A stretch of 64,000 nucleotides of DNA from Flavipsychrobacter sp. (GTDB lineage Bacteria; Bacteroidota; Bacteroidia; Chitinophagales; Chitinophagaceae), in assembly GCA_041392855.1 (NCBI GenBank), contig JAWKLD010000001.1:2528001-2592000 (forward strand), in the 5' to 3' direction. The translations under genes were made by a program, and so were the position numbers. The notes below the pieces were generated by a model. It saw only the letters and a list, made by a program, of their open reading frames with translations. It was not told where the DNA came from and did no database searches. Shown here piece after piece: positions 49,566-58,206 of this stretch (position 1 is its first letter; every line of letters begins with the position of its first letter).

Positions 49566-51377
49566 TTGAAAAATATTAGAAACATTGCCATTATTGCACA
49601 CGTTGACCATGGCAAAACAACACTGGTTGATAAAATACTACACACAACAAAAGTGTTTAGAGACAACCAAGAGACTGGTGAGTTGATAATGGATAGTAAT
49701 GACCTTGAGCGTGAGCGTGGAATTACTATTTTTAGTAAGAACGCCTCTGTAACTTATAAGGACATTAAGATAAACGTGATCGATACTCCTGGTCACGCCG
49801 ATTTTGGAGGTGAGGTAGAGCGTGTTTTAAAAATGGCTGATGGTGTAATACTATTAGTGGATGCTTTCGAAGGCCCAATGCCTCAAACAAGATTTGTATT
49901 GCAAAAAGCATTACAACTAAACCTACACCCAATAGTTGTTATCAATAAGGTTGATAAGGAAAACTGTCGTCCCGAAGAAGTACACGATGCAGTTTTTGAA
50001 TTATTCTTCCAGCTAGATGCTACTGAAGAGCAACTTGACTTTACAACACTTTATGGTTCTTCAAAACAAGGTTGGTTTAATACAAGCCTTGAGCCTACAG
50101 AAGATATTATCCCATTAATGGATACTATTTTAGAAAAAGTACCTGAGCCACAAATAGCAGAAGGAAATTTACAATTACAAATTACATCACTGGACTATTC
50201 TAGTTTCTTAGGTAGAATAGCTATAGGTAAAGTAACAAGAGGAGAAATAGTTGAAGGTAAGCAAGTGAGTCTATGTAAGGTAGATGGTTCTATTGTAAAA
50301 AGTAGAGTGAAAGAGCTATATGTGTTTGAAGGAATGGGCAAAAAACGTGTAGATAAAGTAGTTGCCGGTGATCTTTGTGCTGTTGTAGGTATCGAAGGCT
50401 TTACTATAGGTGAAACTATTGCAGATGCTGAAAATCCTGAGGCATTAGAAATAGTACCTATTGATGAGCCAACAATGAACATGCAGTTCAGCATTAACAA
50501 TTCTCCTTTCTTCGGTAAAGAAGGCAAGTTTGTTACTAGCCGACACATAAGGGATAGGCTAACAAAAGAATTGGAGAAGAACCTAGCATTAAAAGTTGTT
50601 GATACAGATGATGCTGATAAATTCTTGGTATATGGTCGTGGTATCATGCACTTAAGTGTATTGGTAGAAACTATGCGTCGTGAAGGCTATGAGCTGACCG
50701 TGGGACAACCTCAGGTTATTACCAAAGAAATTGATGGTGTAAAATGTGAACCATATGAAACACTTGTAGTAGATGTTCCTGCAGAATATAGTGGAAAGGT
50801 GATAGACCTAGTTACGCAAAGAAAAGGTGAGATGTTGATCATGGAAACAAAAGGTGAAATGCAACACCTTGAGTTTGAAATACCTGCTCGTGGTATGATA
50901 GGTCTACGTTCTCAAATGTTAACAGGTACGGCTGGAGAGGCTGTAATGGCGCACCGTTTCAATGATTACAAGCCTTGGAAAGGACCTATCCCTGGACGTA
51001 ATAATGGCGTATTGATCTCTAAATTTACAGGTACGGTAACACCTTATTCTTTAGATAAGCTTCAAGACAGAGGAAATTTCTTTGTAGACCCTACTGAAGA
51101 AGTATATGGAGGAATGATAGTGGCAGAAAACATCAAACCTGGAGATTTGAATGTGAATGTAGTAGAAAACAAGAAGTTAACTAACCACCGTGCAAGCGGT
51201 AGTGATGATGCCAATAAAATAGCTCCTAAAATAGAAATGAGTTTGGAAGAATGTATGGAGTATATTCAACAAGATGAGTGTATCGAGGTTACTCCTCAAA
51301 ACATTCGTTTGAGAAAAATAATGTTGAATGAAGAAGATAGAAAGAAGTATCAGAAAATGCTATCGTCTCAAGCGTAA
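49566..51377 (+). CDS. typA: Translational GTPase TypA/BipA
   Basis: Ribosome-associated GTPase of the EF-G group involved in 50S assembly and stress adaptation. The 603 residues match the family. GTPase motifs: AHVDHGKTTLVD (G1), ERERGITIFSK (G2), DTPGHADFGGEVERVL (G3), NKVDKENCRP (G4). Domains II, III, V and the BipA-specific C-terminal domain follow (ARGMIGLRSQMLTGTAGEAVMAHRF; VNVVENKKLTNHRASGSDDA). The start is TTG at 49566, 2 residues before the invariant NIRNIAIIAH; AAAGAGA upstream may be a weak ribosome site. No in-frame ATG exists before residue 43. Confidence 0.97.
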   Translation: MKNIRNIAIIAHVDHGKTTLVDKILHTTKVFRDNQETGELIMDSNDLERERGITIFSKNASVTYKDIKINVIDTPGHADFGGEVERVLKMADGVILLVDAFEGPMPQTRFVLQKALQLNLHPIVVINKVDKENCRPEEVHDAVFELFFQLDATEEQLDFTTLYGSSKQGWFNTSLEPTEDIIPLMDTILEKVPEPQIAEGNLQLQITSLDYSSFLGRIAIGKVTRGEIVEGKQVSLCKVDGSIVKSRVKELYVFEGMGKKRVDKVVAGDLCAVVGIEGFTIGETIADAENPEALEIVPIDEPTMNMQFSINNSPFFGKEGKFVTSRHIRDRLTKELEKNLALKVVDTDDADKFLVYGRGIMHLSVLVETMRREGYELTVGQPQVITKEIDGVKCEPYETLVVDVPAEYSGKVIDLVTQRKGEMLIMETKGEMQHLEFEIPARGMIGLRSQMLTGTAGEAVMAHRFNDYKPWKGPIPGRNNGVLISKFTGTVTPYSLDKLQDRGNFFVDPTEEVYGGMIVAENIKPGDLNVNVVENKKLTNHRASGSDDANKIAPKIEMSLEECMEYIQQDECIEVTPQNIRLRKIMLNEEDRKKYQKMLSSQA

Positions 51378-51399
51378 TAAAAAAAGAATAATATATAAT

Positions 51400-51436
51400 A
51401 AAAGGGCAAGTGTCATTGATACTTGCCCTTTTTTAT
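51400..51436 (+). terminator. Rho-independent terminator of typA
   Basis: AAAAGGGCAAGT/ACTTGCCCTTTT, 12-bp arms with a 9-nt loop, followed by further Ts. Confidence 0.9.
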
Positions 51437-51537
51437 TAACCTAAAGTGATAATATTTTCTCTAATGGCAATTAATGATAATAAGTAAGCGAAATGTTAAA
51501 ATAATCTGATTTTCTTTTATAATTTAGAAGACCCGCC

Positions 51538-54500
51538 TTGAAAATTAATAACGTATTAAAATTTTGTGTTTTGAAGAGAATTTTACTTTCAGCTGTTTTA
51601 TTAACACTGTGTGTTATATCATTCAATACTGTATCTCGTGCCAGTCATGCTGCAGGTGGAGAGTTGATCTATGAGTGGGTGAGTGATTCGACCTACCGTT
51701 TTATATTTAAGTTCTATAGAGATTGTGGCGGTGTGGGTGAACCAACCAGAGTTCAGTTGTGTTATTCAAACGGTTGTAATAGTCAAAGTGGTCAGATATG
51801 GTTGGACAAAATGACGTCGATACCAAACGGAACAAATGGACAGCAAGTATCAACAGGTTGCGCTAATACAAAATCTAAATGTGATAGCGTTGGGTCAAGT
51901 ATTCCAGGATATAGAGAATGGTGGTACTCTAATACACTAACGTTACCATCAAGATGTGCTACATGGCGTTTTTACTCTTATGTAAATGCTAGAAACCCAT
52001 CACAGAACTTACAAGGTACGGGTGTGTTTTATGTAGAGGCTACATTGAATAACCTAGTAGCTCAAGGAAACTCTTCTCCTGCTTTTACAGTTAAACCAGT
52101 TCCTTTTGTTTGTATCAACCAATCGTATAACTACAATAATGGTGGTATAGATCCGAATAATGACTCTATGGCTTTTGAGGTTATTATGCCGCAACAAGTA
52201 GCCAATGGTTGTGGTAATACACCTACCAATAAATTATTTGTTTCTAAAACGCCTACTTTAAGTATACCAGGAAACCCTTTTCAAACAAACAATACTTTTC
52301 AGATCAGCTCAACAACTGGTCAGATGACATTTACACCATCTGAGCAAGGGGCGCAAACTGTAACCGTAAGGGTAAAAGAATATAGGAATGGAATACTTAT
52401 TGGTTCTGTAATGAGGGATATACAGGTGCAAGTAATAATGTGTACAAGTACTACGCCCACTGTGGGAACAGCCCCTACTACTTTAACAGGCTCTCAATTT
52501 ATTAATGGTCAAGTGGTAGGTTGTGCTGGTAAGCCACTTACTTTTTGTTATGATATAAAATCCACAGACACTTCTGCAAACCTTGTAGTGACAGATAACC
52601 ACTCTGCAGCTGCACCAGGTTCATCAGTTACATATACCAATTCTCCTTCTGACTCTGTAAGAGGTTGTATAAGTTGGACACCAGGTTTTACAGATACAGG
52701 TACCAGAGTCCTTACGGTTACCGTAAAAGATTCCAGTTGTGCTTCTGGAGGTATACCGATTACACAAACATTTACAGTCCCATTATACGTGTGGGCAGTT
52801 ACTAAGGCGTTGAAAGATACTACGATCTGTATAGGAGATACGGTACGATTAAATGCAACAGGTGGAACAAGTTTTATATGGTCTGTAATATCGGGTGGTT
52901 CTCCAATAACTTCTATGAGTTGTACAACTTGTAAAGAACCGTATGTAGCACCAACAGTAACTACACAATATATCGTTACGTCTAATAGTACACCATTTTG
53001 TAATTCTAATACAGATACCATTACAGTAACAGTACAAAACCCTGTAGCACCAACGGCTAGTAGTAACACACCTGTTTGCCCTGGATCTACAGTAAACTTA
53101 ACGGCTACAAGTGCTGGTGCTACAGCCTTTGAATGGTTAGGGCCTAATAGCTTTACATCAACTGCACAAAACCCTAGCATTACAAATGCCCAACCGGTAA
53201 GTACAGGTATCTATGCAGTGAGATCTGTTATAAACGGCTGTACTACGCAATATGCATCTACCTATGTTTTTGTAGGCTATCCTAATGCTCCTGTAGCGGG
53301 TAGCAATAGTCCAGTTTGCGAAAACACGGATTTAAATTTAACCGCATCATTTATAAGTGGTACTGTTACTTATAACTGGACGGGCCCTAATGGCTATTCT
53401 TCAACTACACAAAATCCAACATTGACAGGTGTAAAACCTGTTAACGCCGGACAATATATTGTAAGTGCTACAGTAAATGGCTGTGCATCATTAAAAGATA
53501 CAATACAAGTTGTTGTCAACAATGCGCCTGATACACCAGTAACTGCTACTAACGTAATATATTGTGAAGATGAAGTTGCGACACCATTAACCGCAACGGG
53601 TTCCAACCTTAGATGGTATACGGCAGCAACCGGTGGAACACAATTATCTTCGGCACCTACACCTAATACTTCAACACCGGGAACAACAACGTATTGGGTA
53701 ACACAAACCTCAAATGTCAATTTGTGTGAAAGCCCGAGAAAGGCAGTCAATGTAATTGTACTGGCTAAACCAGCGCCGCCAACAGTTAGTCCAATAATTT
53801 ATTTGTGTCAAAATACTACTGCAACTGCACTAACAGCTACGGGAACTAATTTAAAATGGTATACTGTTGCAACAGGTGGAACACCTTTAGCTGGAGCACC
53901 TGTTCCATCTACTACTACTGCGGGTAATACTACTTATTATGTATCGCAGACAGATGGTAGTGGTTGTGAAAGTGATAGGGCCGCCATTGTGGTAACCGTA
54001 TTCCCGACGCCAGCGAACCCAACAGTTTCTTCGCCGGTAACCTATTGTCAATTTGGTGCAAATACTCCTGGCTTGAATGCATTTGTAAGCGGAACCGCTA
54101 TAAAATGGTATACAACAGCTACAGGAGGAACGCCATTAGCAGGTGCACCAACAATTAATACAGCAACACCAAGCAATACCACATATTATGTAACACAAAC
54201 TTTAAATGGTTGTGAAAGTAATAGACAACCTATTGTTGCGATAGTATATGCTAAGCCTCCTGTACCTACAGTTAGAGATACTTCTCTATGCCAGTTCACA
54301 ACACCAATATCTATTGGCAACAATGTAACGGGTACTAACTTAAAATGGTATACTACCTCAACCGGAGGTATTGGAAGTAGCACTGCCCCAACACCACCTA
54401 CCACCACAGTGGGTACTACTACTTACTTTGTAAGTCAAACGGTGAATGGTTGTGAAAGTGATAGAGCTGCTATAGTAGTAACTATAGTTGCTGAGCCTCC

Positions 54501-55992
54501 TGTACCAACAGGTGTAGATGTTACTTATTGCCAGTTTGTAACAGCACAGCCGCTTGGAGCCACAGGAACCAATTTAAAATGGTATACAACATTTACAGGG
54601 GGTACACCTTTAGCAAACCCTCCAGTACCATCTACTACTAATGATGGAATTTTTTACTGGTTTGTAAGTCAAACGGTAAATGGCTGCGAAAGTAAAAGAG
54701 ACTCTGTAAAAGTGACCATAAATCCGAAACCTGCCCCACCAACAGTAGACTCTTTGGAATACTGTTTGGATATTGTGGCGCCTGCATTAACAGCAACAGG
54801 TTCTAACCTTCGTTGGTATACTGCGGCAACAGGTGGTTTTGGTAATCCTAATGCCCCAATACCTAATACATCTACAATAGGAGTAATAAATTATTATGTT
54901 TCACAAACTATTTTGGGTTGTGAAAGTGATAGGGCTGCTTTGCAAGTAAAAACGGATACATTAGTTACTGCAAGGATATTATTTAACAAAGTTCCTGTCT
55001 GTCAAGATGATACTTTAACTATCACTCATCAGGGAGTAATACCAGATAGTAGTACGTTTACTTGGAGCTTTGATGGAGGTACAATTGTAAAAGGAGATAC
55101 TTCCGGACCATACACGTTGAAATGGTTGACCCCGGGTAAAAAGACAATTGCATTAAATGCATTTAGACTGGGATGTAGGGCAAGAGACACACAAACTTTG
55201 TATGTAATGCCAATGCCGGAAGTTGGTTTTGACCTTTTGGCTGAAGCATGTATCAATCAAAATGTTGTAGCACTGCCTGATTCTCCACTAGCTCATGCCA
55301 GCAAGTATTTATGGGAGCTTGGCTCAGCTACAAGAGTAGATAGCACAGCAAAAGGTTATACCGTAAAATGGTTGACGGCAGGCAAGAAGGTGATTTCTAT
55401 GTTTACAATATCTGATACAGGTTGTTTATCACCAACCATTTTTGATACAATAAATATCAGGGAATTCCCTGTTGCGCAAATAGATAGTTCTAGACAATAT
55501 GATCTATGCATAAGAAATGAAATACATCTTTCAGCAAAACATTTTGCTAACTATAAGTATTTCTGGGAGCCTGAAAAGTATTTTACACAAAACAATAGCA
55601 GCAAGGCAAGAGCAATAATTCCGAGTGCAGGTTATGTAAGAGTGAATGTGACCGACGATATAGGCTGTAAAGGAAAGGATAGTGTATATGTAGGAGTACA
55701 TTTATGTTGTGAAATATATCTGCCTGATGCCTTCTCTCCTAATGGAGATGGCAAGAATGACTTGTTCAGAGTAATAAGTGGTGGTAAACATACCATAAAA
55801 TCCTTTGTGGTATTGAATAGATATGGGCAGAGAGTTTTTGTGACTACAGATGCTACTGAAGGTTGGGATGGTACTTTTAATGGTACGCCACAAGATATTG
55901 GTACCTACTTCTACTTTATAAAGTATGTATGTAACGATGACGATGCTGCAAATGAAATAGAGCAAAAAGGTAGTATTATACTAATAAGATAA
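51538..55992 (+). CDS. Large surface protein with Ig-like repeats and gliding-motility (CHU_C, T9SS type B) C-terminus
   Basis: Exported adhesin- or SprB-like protein of 1484 residues. A signal peptide (ISFNTVSRASHA) is followed by an N-terminal domain with GGELIYEWVSDSTYRF. Ig-like domains of about 80 residues come next: two with WxGPNxFxSTxQNPxxT (about 500-660), then six closely related units with NLKWYTxATGG and NGCESxRA (about 662-1140). PKD-like domains follow (about 1140-1330). The C-terminal CHU_C domain begins CCEIYLPDAFSPNGDGKNDLF and ends the protein. TTG at 51538 or TTG at 51571 may be the start; neither has a good ribosome site. Single gene with a strong terminator. Confidence 0.88.
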   Translation: MKINNVLKFCVLKRILLSAVLLTLCVISFNTVSRASHAAGGELIYEWVSDSTYRFIFKFYRDCGGVGEPTRVQLCYSNGCNSQSGQIWLDKMTSIPNGTNGQQVSTGCANTKSKCDSVGSSIPGYREWWYSNTLTLPSRCATWRFYSYVNARNPSQNLQGTGVFYVEATLNNLVAQGNSSPAFTVKPVPFVCINQSYNYNNGGIDPNNDSMAFEVIMPQQVANGCGNTPTNKLFVSKTPTLSIPGNPFQTNNTFQISSTTGQMTFTPSEQGAQTVTVRVKEYRNGILIGSVMRDIQVQVIMCTSTTPTVGTAPTTLTGSQFINGQVVGCAGKPLTFCYDIKSTDTSANLVVTDNHSAAAPGSSVTYTNSPSDSVRGCISWTPGFTDTGTRVLTVTVKDSSCASGGIPITQTFTVPLYVWAVTKALKDTTICIGDTVRLNATGGTSFIWSVISGGSPITSMSCTTCKEPYVAPTVTTQYIVTSNSTPFCNSNTDTITVTVQNPVAPTASSNTPVCPGSTVNLTATSAGATAFEWLGPNSFTSTAQNPSITNAQPVSTGIYAVRSVINGCTTQYASTYVFVGYPNAPVAGSNSPVCENTDLNLTASFISGTVTYNWTGPNGYSSTTQNPTLTGVKPVNAGQYIVSATVNGCASLKDTIQVVVNNAPDTPVTATNVIYCEDEVATPLTATGSNLRWYTAATGGTQLSSAPTPNTSTPGTTTYWVTQTSNVNLCESPRKAVNVIVLAKPAPPTVSPIIYLCQNTTATALTATGTNLKWYTVATGGTPLAGAPVPSTTTAGNTTYYVSQTDGSGCESDRAAIVVTVFPTPANPTVSSPVTYCQFGANTPGLNAFVSGTAIKWYTTATGGTPLAGAPTINTATPSNTTYYVTQTLNGCESNRQPIVAIVYAKPPVPTVRDTSLCQFTTPISIGNNVTGTNLKWYTTSTGGIGSSTAPTPPTTTVGTTTYFVSQTVNGCESDRAAIVVTIVAEPPVPTGVDVTYCQFVTAQPLGATGTNLKWYTTFTGGTPLANPPVPSTTNDGIFYWFVSQTVNGCESKRDSVKVTINPKPAPPTVDSLEYCLDIVAPALTATGSNLRWYTAATGGFGNPNAPIPNTSTIGVINYYVSQTILGCESDRAALQVKTDTLVTARILFNKVPVCQDDTLTITHQGVIPDSSTFTWSFDGGTIVKGDTSGPYTLKWLTPGKKTIALNAFRLGCRARDTQTLYVMPMPEVGFDLLAEACINQNVVALPDSPLAHASKYLWELGSATRVDSTAKGYTVKWLTAGKKVISMFTISDTGCLSPTIFDTINIREFPVAQIDSSRQYDLCIRNEIHLSAKHFANYKYFWEPEKYFTQNNSSKARAIIPSAGYVRVNVTDDIGCKGKDSVYVGVHLCCEIYLPDAFSPNGDGKNDLFRVISGGKHTIKSFVVLNRYGQRVFVTTDATEGWDGTFNGTPQDIGTYFYFIKYVCNDDDAANEIEQKGSIILIR
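53521..54957 (+). repeat. Six tandem Ig-like coding repeats of about 240 bp
   Basis: In-frame repeats of 78-82 residues inside the surface protein, starting near 53521, 53767, 54007, 54253, 54493 and 54727. Each has a YC(Q/E/L) element, the core (L/I)(K/R)WYTxxTGG and a closing (N/S)GCES(D/N/K)R. DNA identity is moderate, so they are diverged duplications. Confidence 0.85.
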
Positions 55993-56009
55993 TATTGCAA
56001 AAAATGTTG

Positions 56010-56044
56010 AAAGAGGTCTGTTATTATAACAGACCTCTTTTTTT
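56010..56044 (+). terminator. Rho-independent terminator of the Ig-repeat protein gene
   Basis: AAAGAGGTCTGTTAT and its complement form a near-continuous palindrome, followed by a T-run. Confidence 0.88.
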
Positions 56045-56112
56045 ATAGATGGCATAACAACGTAAATAAATATTATCTACATGTTTATAAAGATTGTTGT
56101 AGGATTATTATC

Positions 56113-56120
56113 TAATTTTG
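56113..56120 (+). promoter_or_regulatory. -7 promoter box TAATTTTG 4 nt from the metH start
   Basis: TAATTTTG-ccgc-ATG; exact TAnnTTTG match. Two TTG triplets at 56094-56099 are possible -33 elements. Confidence 0.5.
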
Positions 56121-56124
56121 CCGC

Positions 56125-57144
56125 ATGAGTTCTAATAGTGAAATAAGAAAAATACTGTCGGATAGGGTAATGGTGATAGATGGGGCTATGGGTACCATGA
56201 TTCAGCAACATAAACTTGCTGAAGAAGACTATAGAGGTGAACGATTCAAAGACTGGCCTTCAGACCTGAAAGGGAATAACGACCTTTTGTCTTTAACACA
56301 ACCCGAGATCATAAAATCAATACATAGGGAGTATCTGGATGCAGGTGCCGATATGATAGAGACCAATACTTTTAATGCCAATGCCATGTCGTTGAAAGAT
56401 TATGGTATGCAAGAGTTGGCTTATGAAATAAACGTTGCCTCTGCTAAAATTGCTAAAGAAGCAGTAGCCACTTACGAAAAAGACAACCCAGGAGAAAAGA
56501 GATTTGTAATAGGAGCCATTGGCCCAATGAGTGTTACGCTATCGCTATCGCCAGATGTGAATGACCCCGGTTATAGAGCAGTTACTTTTGATGAAGTAGC
56601 CGATGCATATTACCAACAAGTAAAGGGCTTGGTTGATGGTGGTGCTGATGTATTATTGATTGAAACAATTTTTGATACGCTAAATAGTAAGGCTGCCATC
56701 TTTGCTATCGAAAAATATTTTAGAGATACAAAGCAAGAAAAACTCCCTATTATGATATCGGGTACAATTACCGATGCTTCGGGTAGAACATTAAGCGGTC
56801 AAACACTGGAAGCATTTTATATTTCGGTAGCTCATGCTAACCCACTATCTATTGGTCTAAACTGTGCACTTGGCGGAGAAGAAATGAGACCATATGTGGA
56901 GGAGCTTGCAGGCTTGGCTTCATGCAAAGTTAGCTGCCACCCTAATGCTGGCTTGCCAAATGCTATGGGAGAATATGATGAGACCCCTGAAATAACAGCG
57001 GATATAGTAAGTGGTTTTGCAAAAGAAGGATGGGTAAATATTGTAGGAGGCTGTTGCGGTACAACGCCCGACCATATAAGAGCTATTGCTCAGGCAGTGA
57101 AAGGGTTGACACCTAGAACACAACCAGAACTGGCAGCAGTTTAA
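56125..57144 (+). CDS. metH: Homocysteine-binding module of methionine synthase (split MetH)
   Basis: Holds only the N-terminal homocysteine S-methyltransferase domain of cobalamin-dependent MetH: 339 residues versus about 1230 for the full enzyme. The Zn ligands are C247 (GLNCALGGEEM), C310 and C311 (GGCCGTTPDH), the same numbers as in E. coli MetH. Other blocks are MVIDGAMGTMIQ and DMIETNTFNANAMSL. The folate, cobalamin and activation modules should be a separate gene, but a strong terminator and an LpxH-like gene follow instead. The frame is intact, so this is a split gene rather than a frameshift. Upstream lies a -7 box 4 nt from the ATG; no SAM riboswitch was seen. Confidence 0.92.
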   Translation: MSSNSEIRKILSDRVMVIDGAMGTMIQQHKLAEEDYRGERFKDWPSDLKGNNDLLSLTQPEIIKSIHREYLDAGADMIETNTFNANAMSLKDYGMQELAYEINVASAKIAKEAVATYEKDNPGEKRFVIGAIGPMSVTLSLSPDVNDPGYRAVTFDEVADAYYQQVKGLVDGGADVLLIETIFDTLNSKAAIFAIEKYFRDTKQEKLPIMISGTITDASGRTLSGQTLEAFYISVAHANPLSIGLNCALGGEEMRPYVEELAGLASCKVSCHPNAGLPNAMGEYDETPEITADIVSGFAKEGWVNIVGGCCGTTPDHIRAIAQAVKGLTPRTQPELAAV

Positions 57145-57167
57145 AAAACCAGTATTCAATAAGATCT

Positions 57168-57199
57168 AAAAGGGTTGGTAGCTAGCTACCAACCCTTTT
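57168..57199. terminator. Perfect 32-nt palindromic terminator after metH
   Basis: AAAAGGGTTGGTAGCT/AGCTACCAACCCTTTT, 16-bp arms plus one more T. Perfect symmetry would work on both strands. Confidence 0.9.
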
Positions 57200-57297
57200 T
57201 AATTAACGCATGCTTAATGCCTACTTAATAGTCTATTCACACTAAACTCCTCTCTTTGTAGCTACAGGGTTAGTACGCCGTTAATATTTTAAACAAT

Positions 57298-58191
57298 ATG
57301 GCAAAAAGAGAAGTGGATATTGTAGTCCTCTCAGACATCCATTTAGGTACATATGGGTGTCATGCAAAAGAGTTACTACAGTATTTAAAAAGTATAAAGC
57401 CTAAGGCGGTAGTACTTAATGGTGACATTATAGACATATGGCAGTTTAAAAAACGCTATTGGCCTGCTACGCATATGATGGTAGTAAAGCATTTGGTAGG
57501 CTTAATAGCAAAAGAAATACCTGTGTACTATATAACAGGTAACCATGATGAGATGCTAAGAAAGTTTGACGGCTTTCAACTGGGCTCTCTTAAAATATCC
57601 AATAAACTTTCGCTAAAGATAAATAATGCCAACGTCTGGATTTTTCATGGAGACGTTTTTGATGTAGTGATGCAACATAGTAAATGGTTGGCTAAGTTGG
57701 GTGCTGTTGGTTATGACACTCTTATATTAATAAATAGACTTGTCAACTTTCTATCTCAAAAGATGGGGAGAGGCAAAGTGTCTTTATCTAAAAAAATAAA
57801 GAATAGCGTGAAAGGTGCAGTTAAGTTTATCAATCAATTTGAAAATACAGTTTGTGATATAGCGGCAGAAAATAATTTCGATTATGTGATCTGTGGACAT
57901 ATACATCAGCCTGAGGTAAGATCTGTAGAAACGGAAAAAGGTACTGTGACTTATATGAATTCGGGAGACTGGATAGAAAACTTAACTACTTTGGAATATA
58001 ATAACTCTAGCTGGACATTATATAAATATGCTGAGGATCCGGTAGCACAAAAGATCGAGATCAATAATAAGGGACAAAAAGAAAATGCCAAAGAGCTACT
58101 TAACAACCTACTATATGAATTGCATATAAATAGAGAGGAAAAATTACAACAAGGATTTAGTGACTTAACGGGAAATACAGAAGCTGCGTAA
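57298..58191 (+). CDS. LpxH-like UDP-2,3-diacylglucosamine diphosphatase family metallophosphoesterase
   Basis: Calcineurin-like dimetal phosphoesterase of 297 residues. All metal-site blocks are visible: VVLSDIHLGTYGCH, VLNGDIIDIWQFKK, YYITGNHDEMLRK, VWIFHGDVFD and ICGHIHQPEV. The SDIHLG/DIIDIW pairing resembles LpxH/LpxG-like enzymes that cleave UDP-diacylglucosamine to lipid X in lipid A synthesis. However, length and the inserted helix pair (about 120-195, including KKIKNSVKGAVKFINQFE) differ from E. coli LpxH (240 residues), so another lipid or nucleotide diphosphate is possible. An MJ1255-type glycosyltransferase follows after 15 bp, so the pair may act on one glycolipid. Confidence 0.85.
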   Translation: MAKREVDIVVLSDIHLGTYGCHAKELLQYLKSIKPKAVVLNGDIIDIWQFKKRYWPATHMMVVKHLVGLIAKEIPVYYITGNHDEMLRKFDGFQLGSLKISNKLSLKINNANVWIFHGDVFDVVMQHSKWLAKLGAVGYDTLILINRLVNFLSQKMGRGKVSLSKKIKNSVKGAVKFINQFENTVCDIAAENNFDYVICGHIHQPEVRSVETEKGTVTYMNSGDWIENLTTLEYNNSSWTLYKYAEDPVAQKIEINNKGQKENAKELLNNLLYELHINREEKLQQGFSDLTGNTEAA

Positions 58192-58206
58192 GCCTATAAA
58201 GAGCTC

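Noticed and set aside
52548..53180. 210-residue minus-strand frame
   Set aside because: Lies wholly inside the Ig-repeat protein; valine-rich composition is the antisense shadow of its Thr-rich codons.
53521..54957. Regularly spaced repeats, considered as CRISPR or minisatellite
   Set aside because: The period is about 240 bp, in frame, and similarity is at protein level (Ig-like domains).
55993..56124. Looked for a SAM riboswitch upstream of metH
   Set aside because: Only the preceding terminator and a -7 box are visible; the predicted leader is close to zero.
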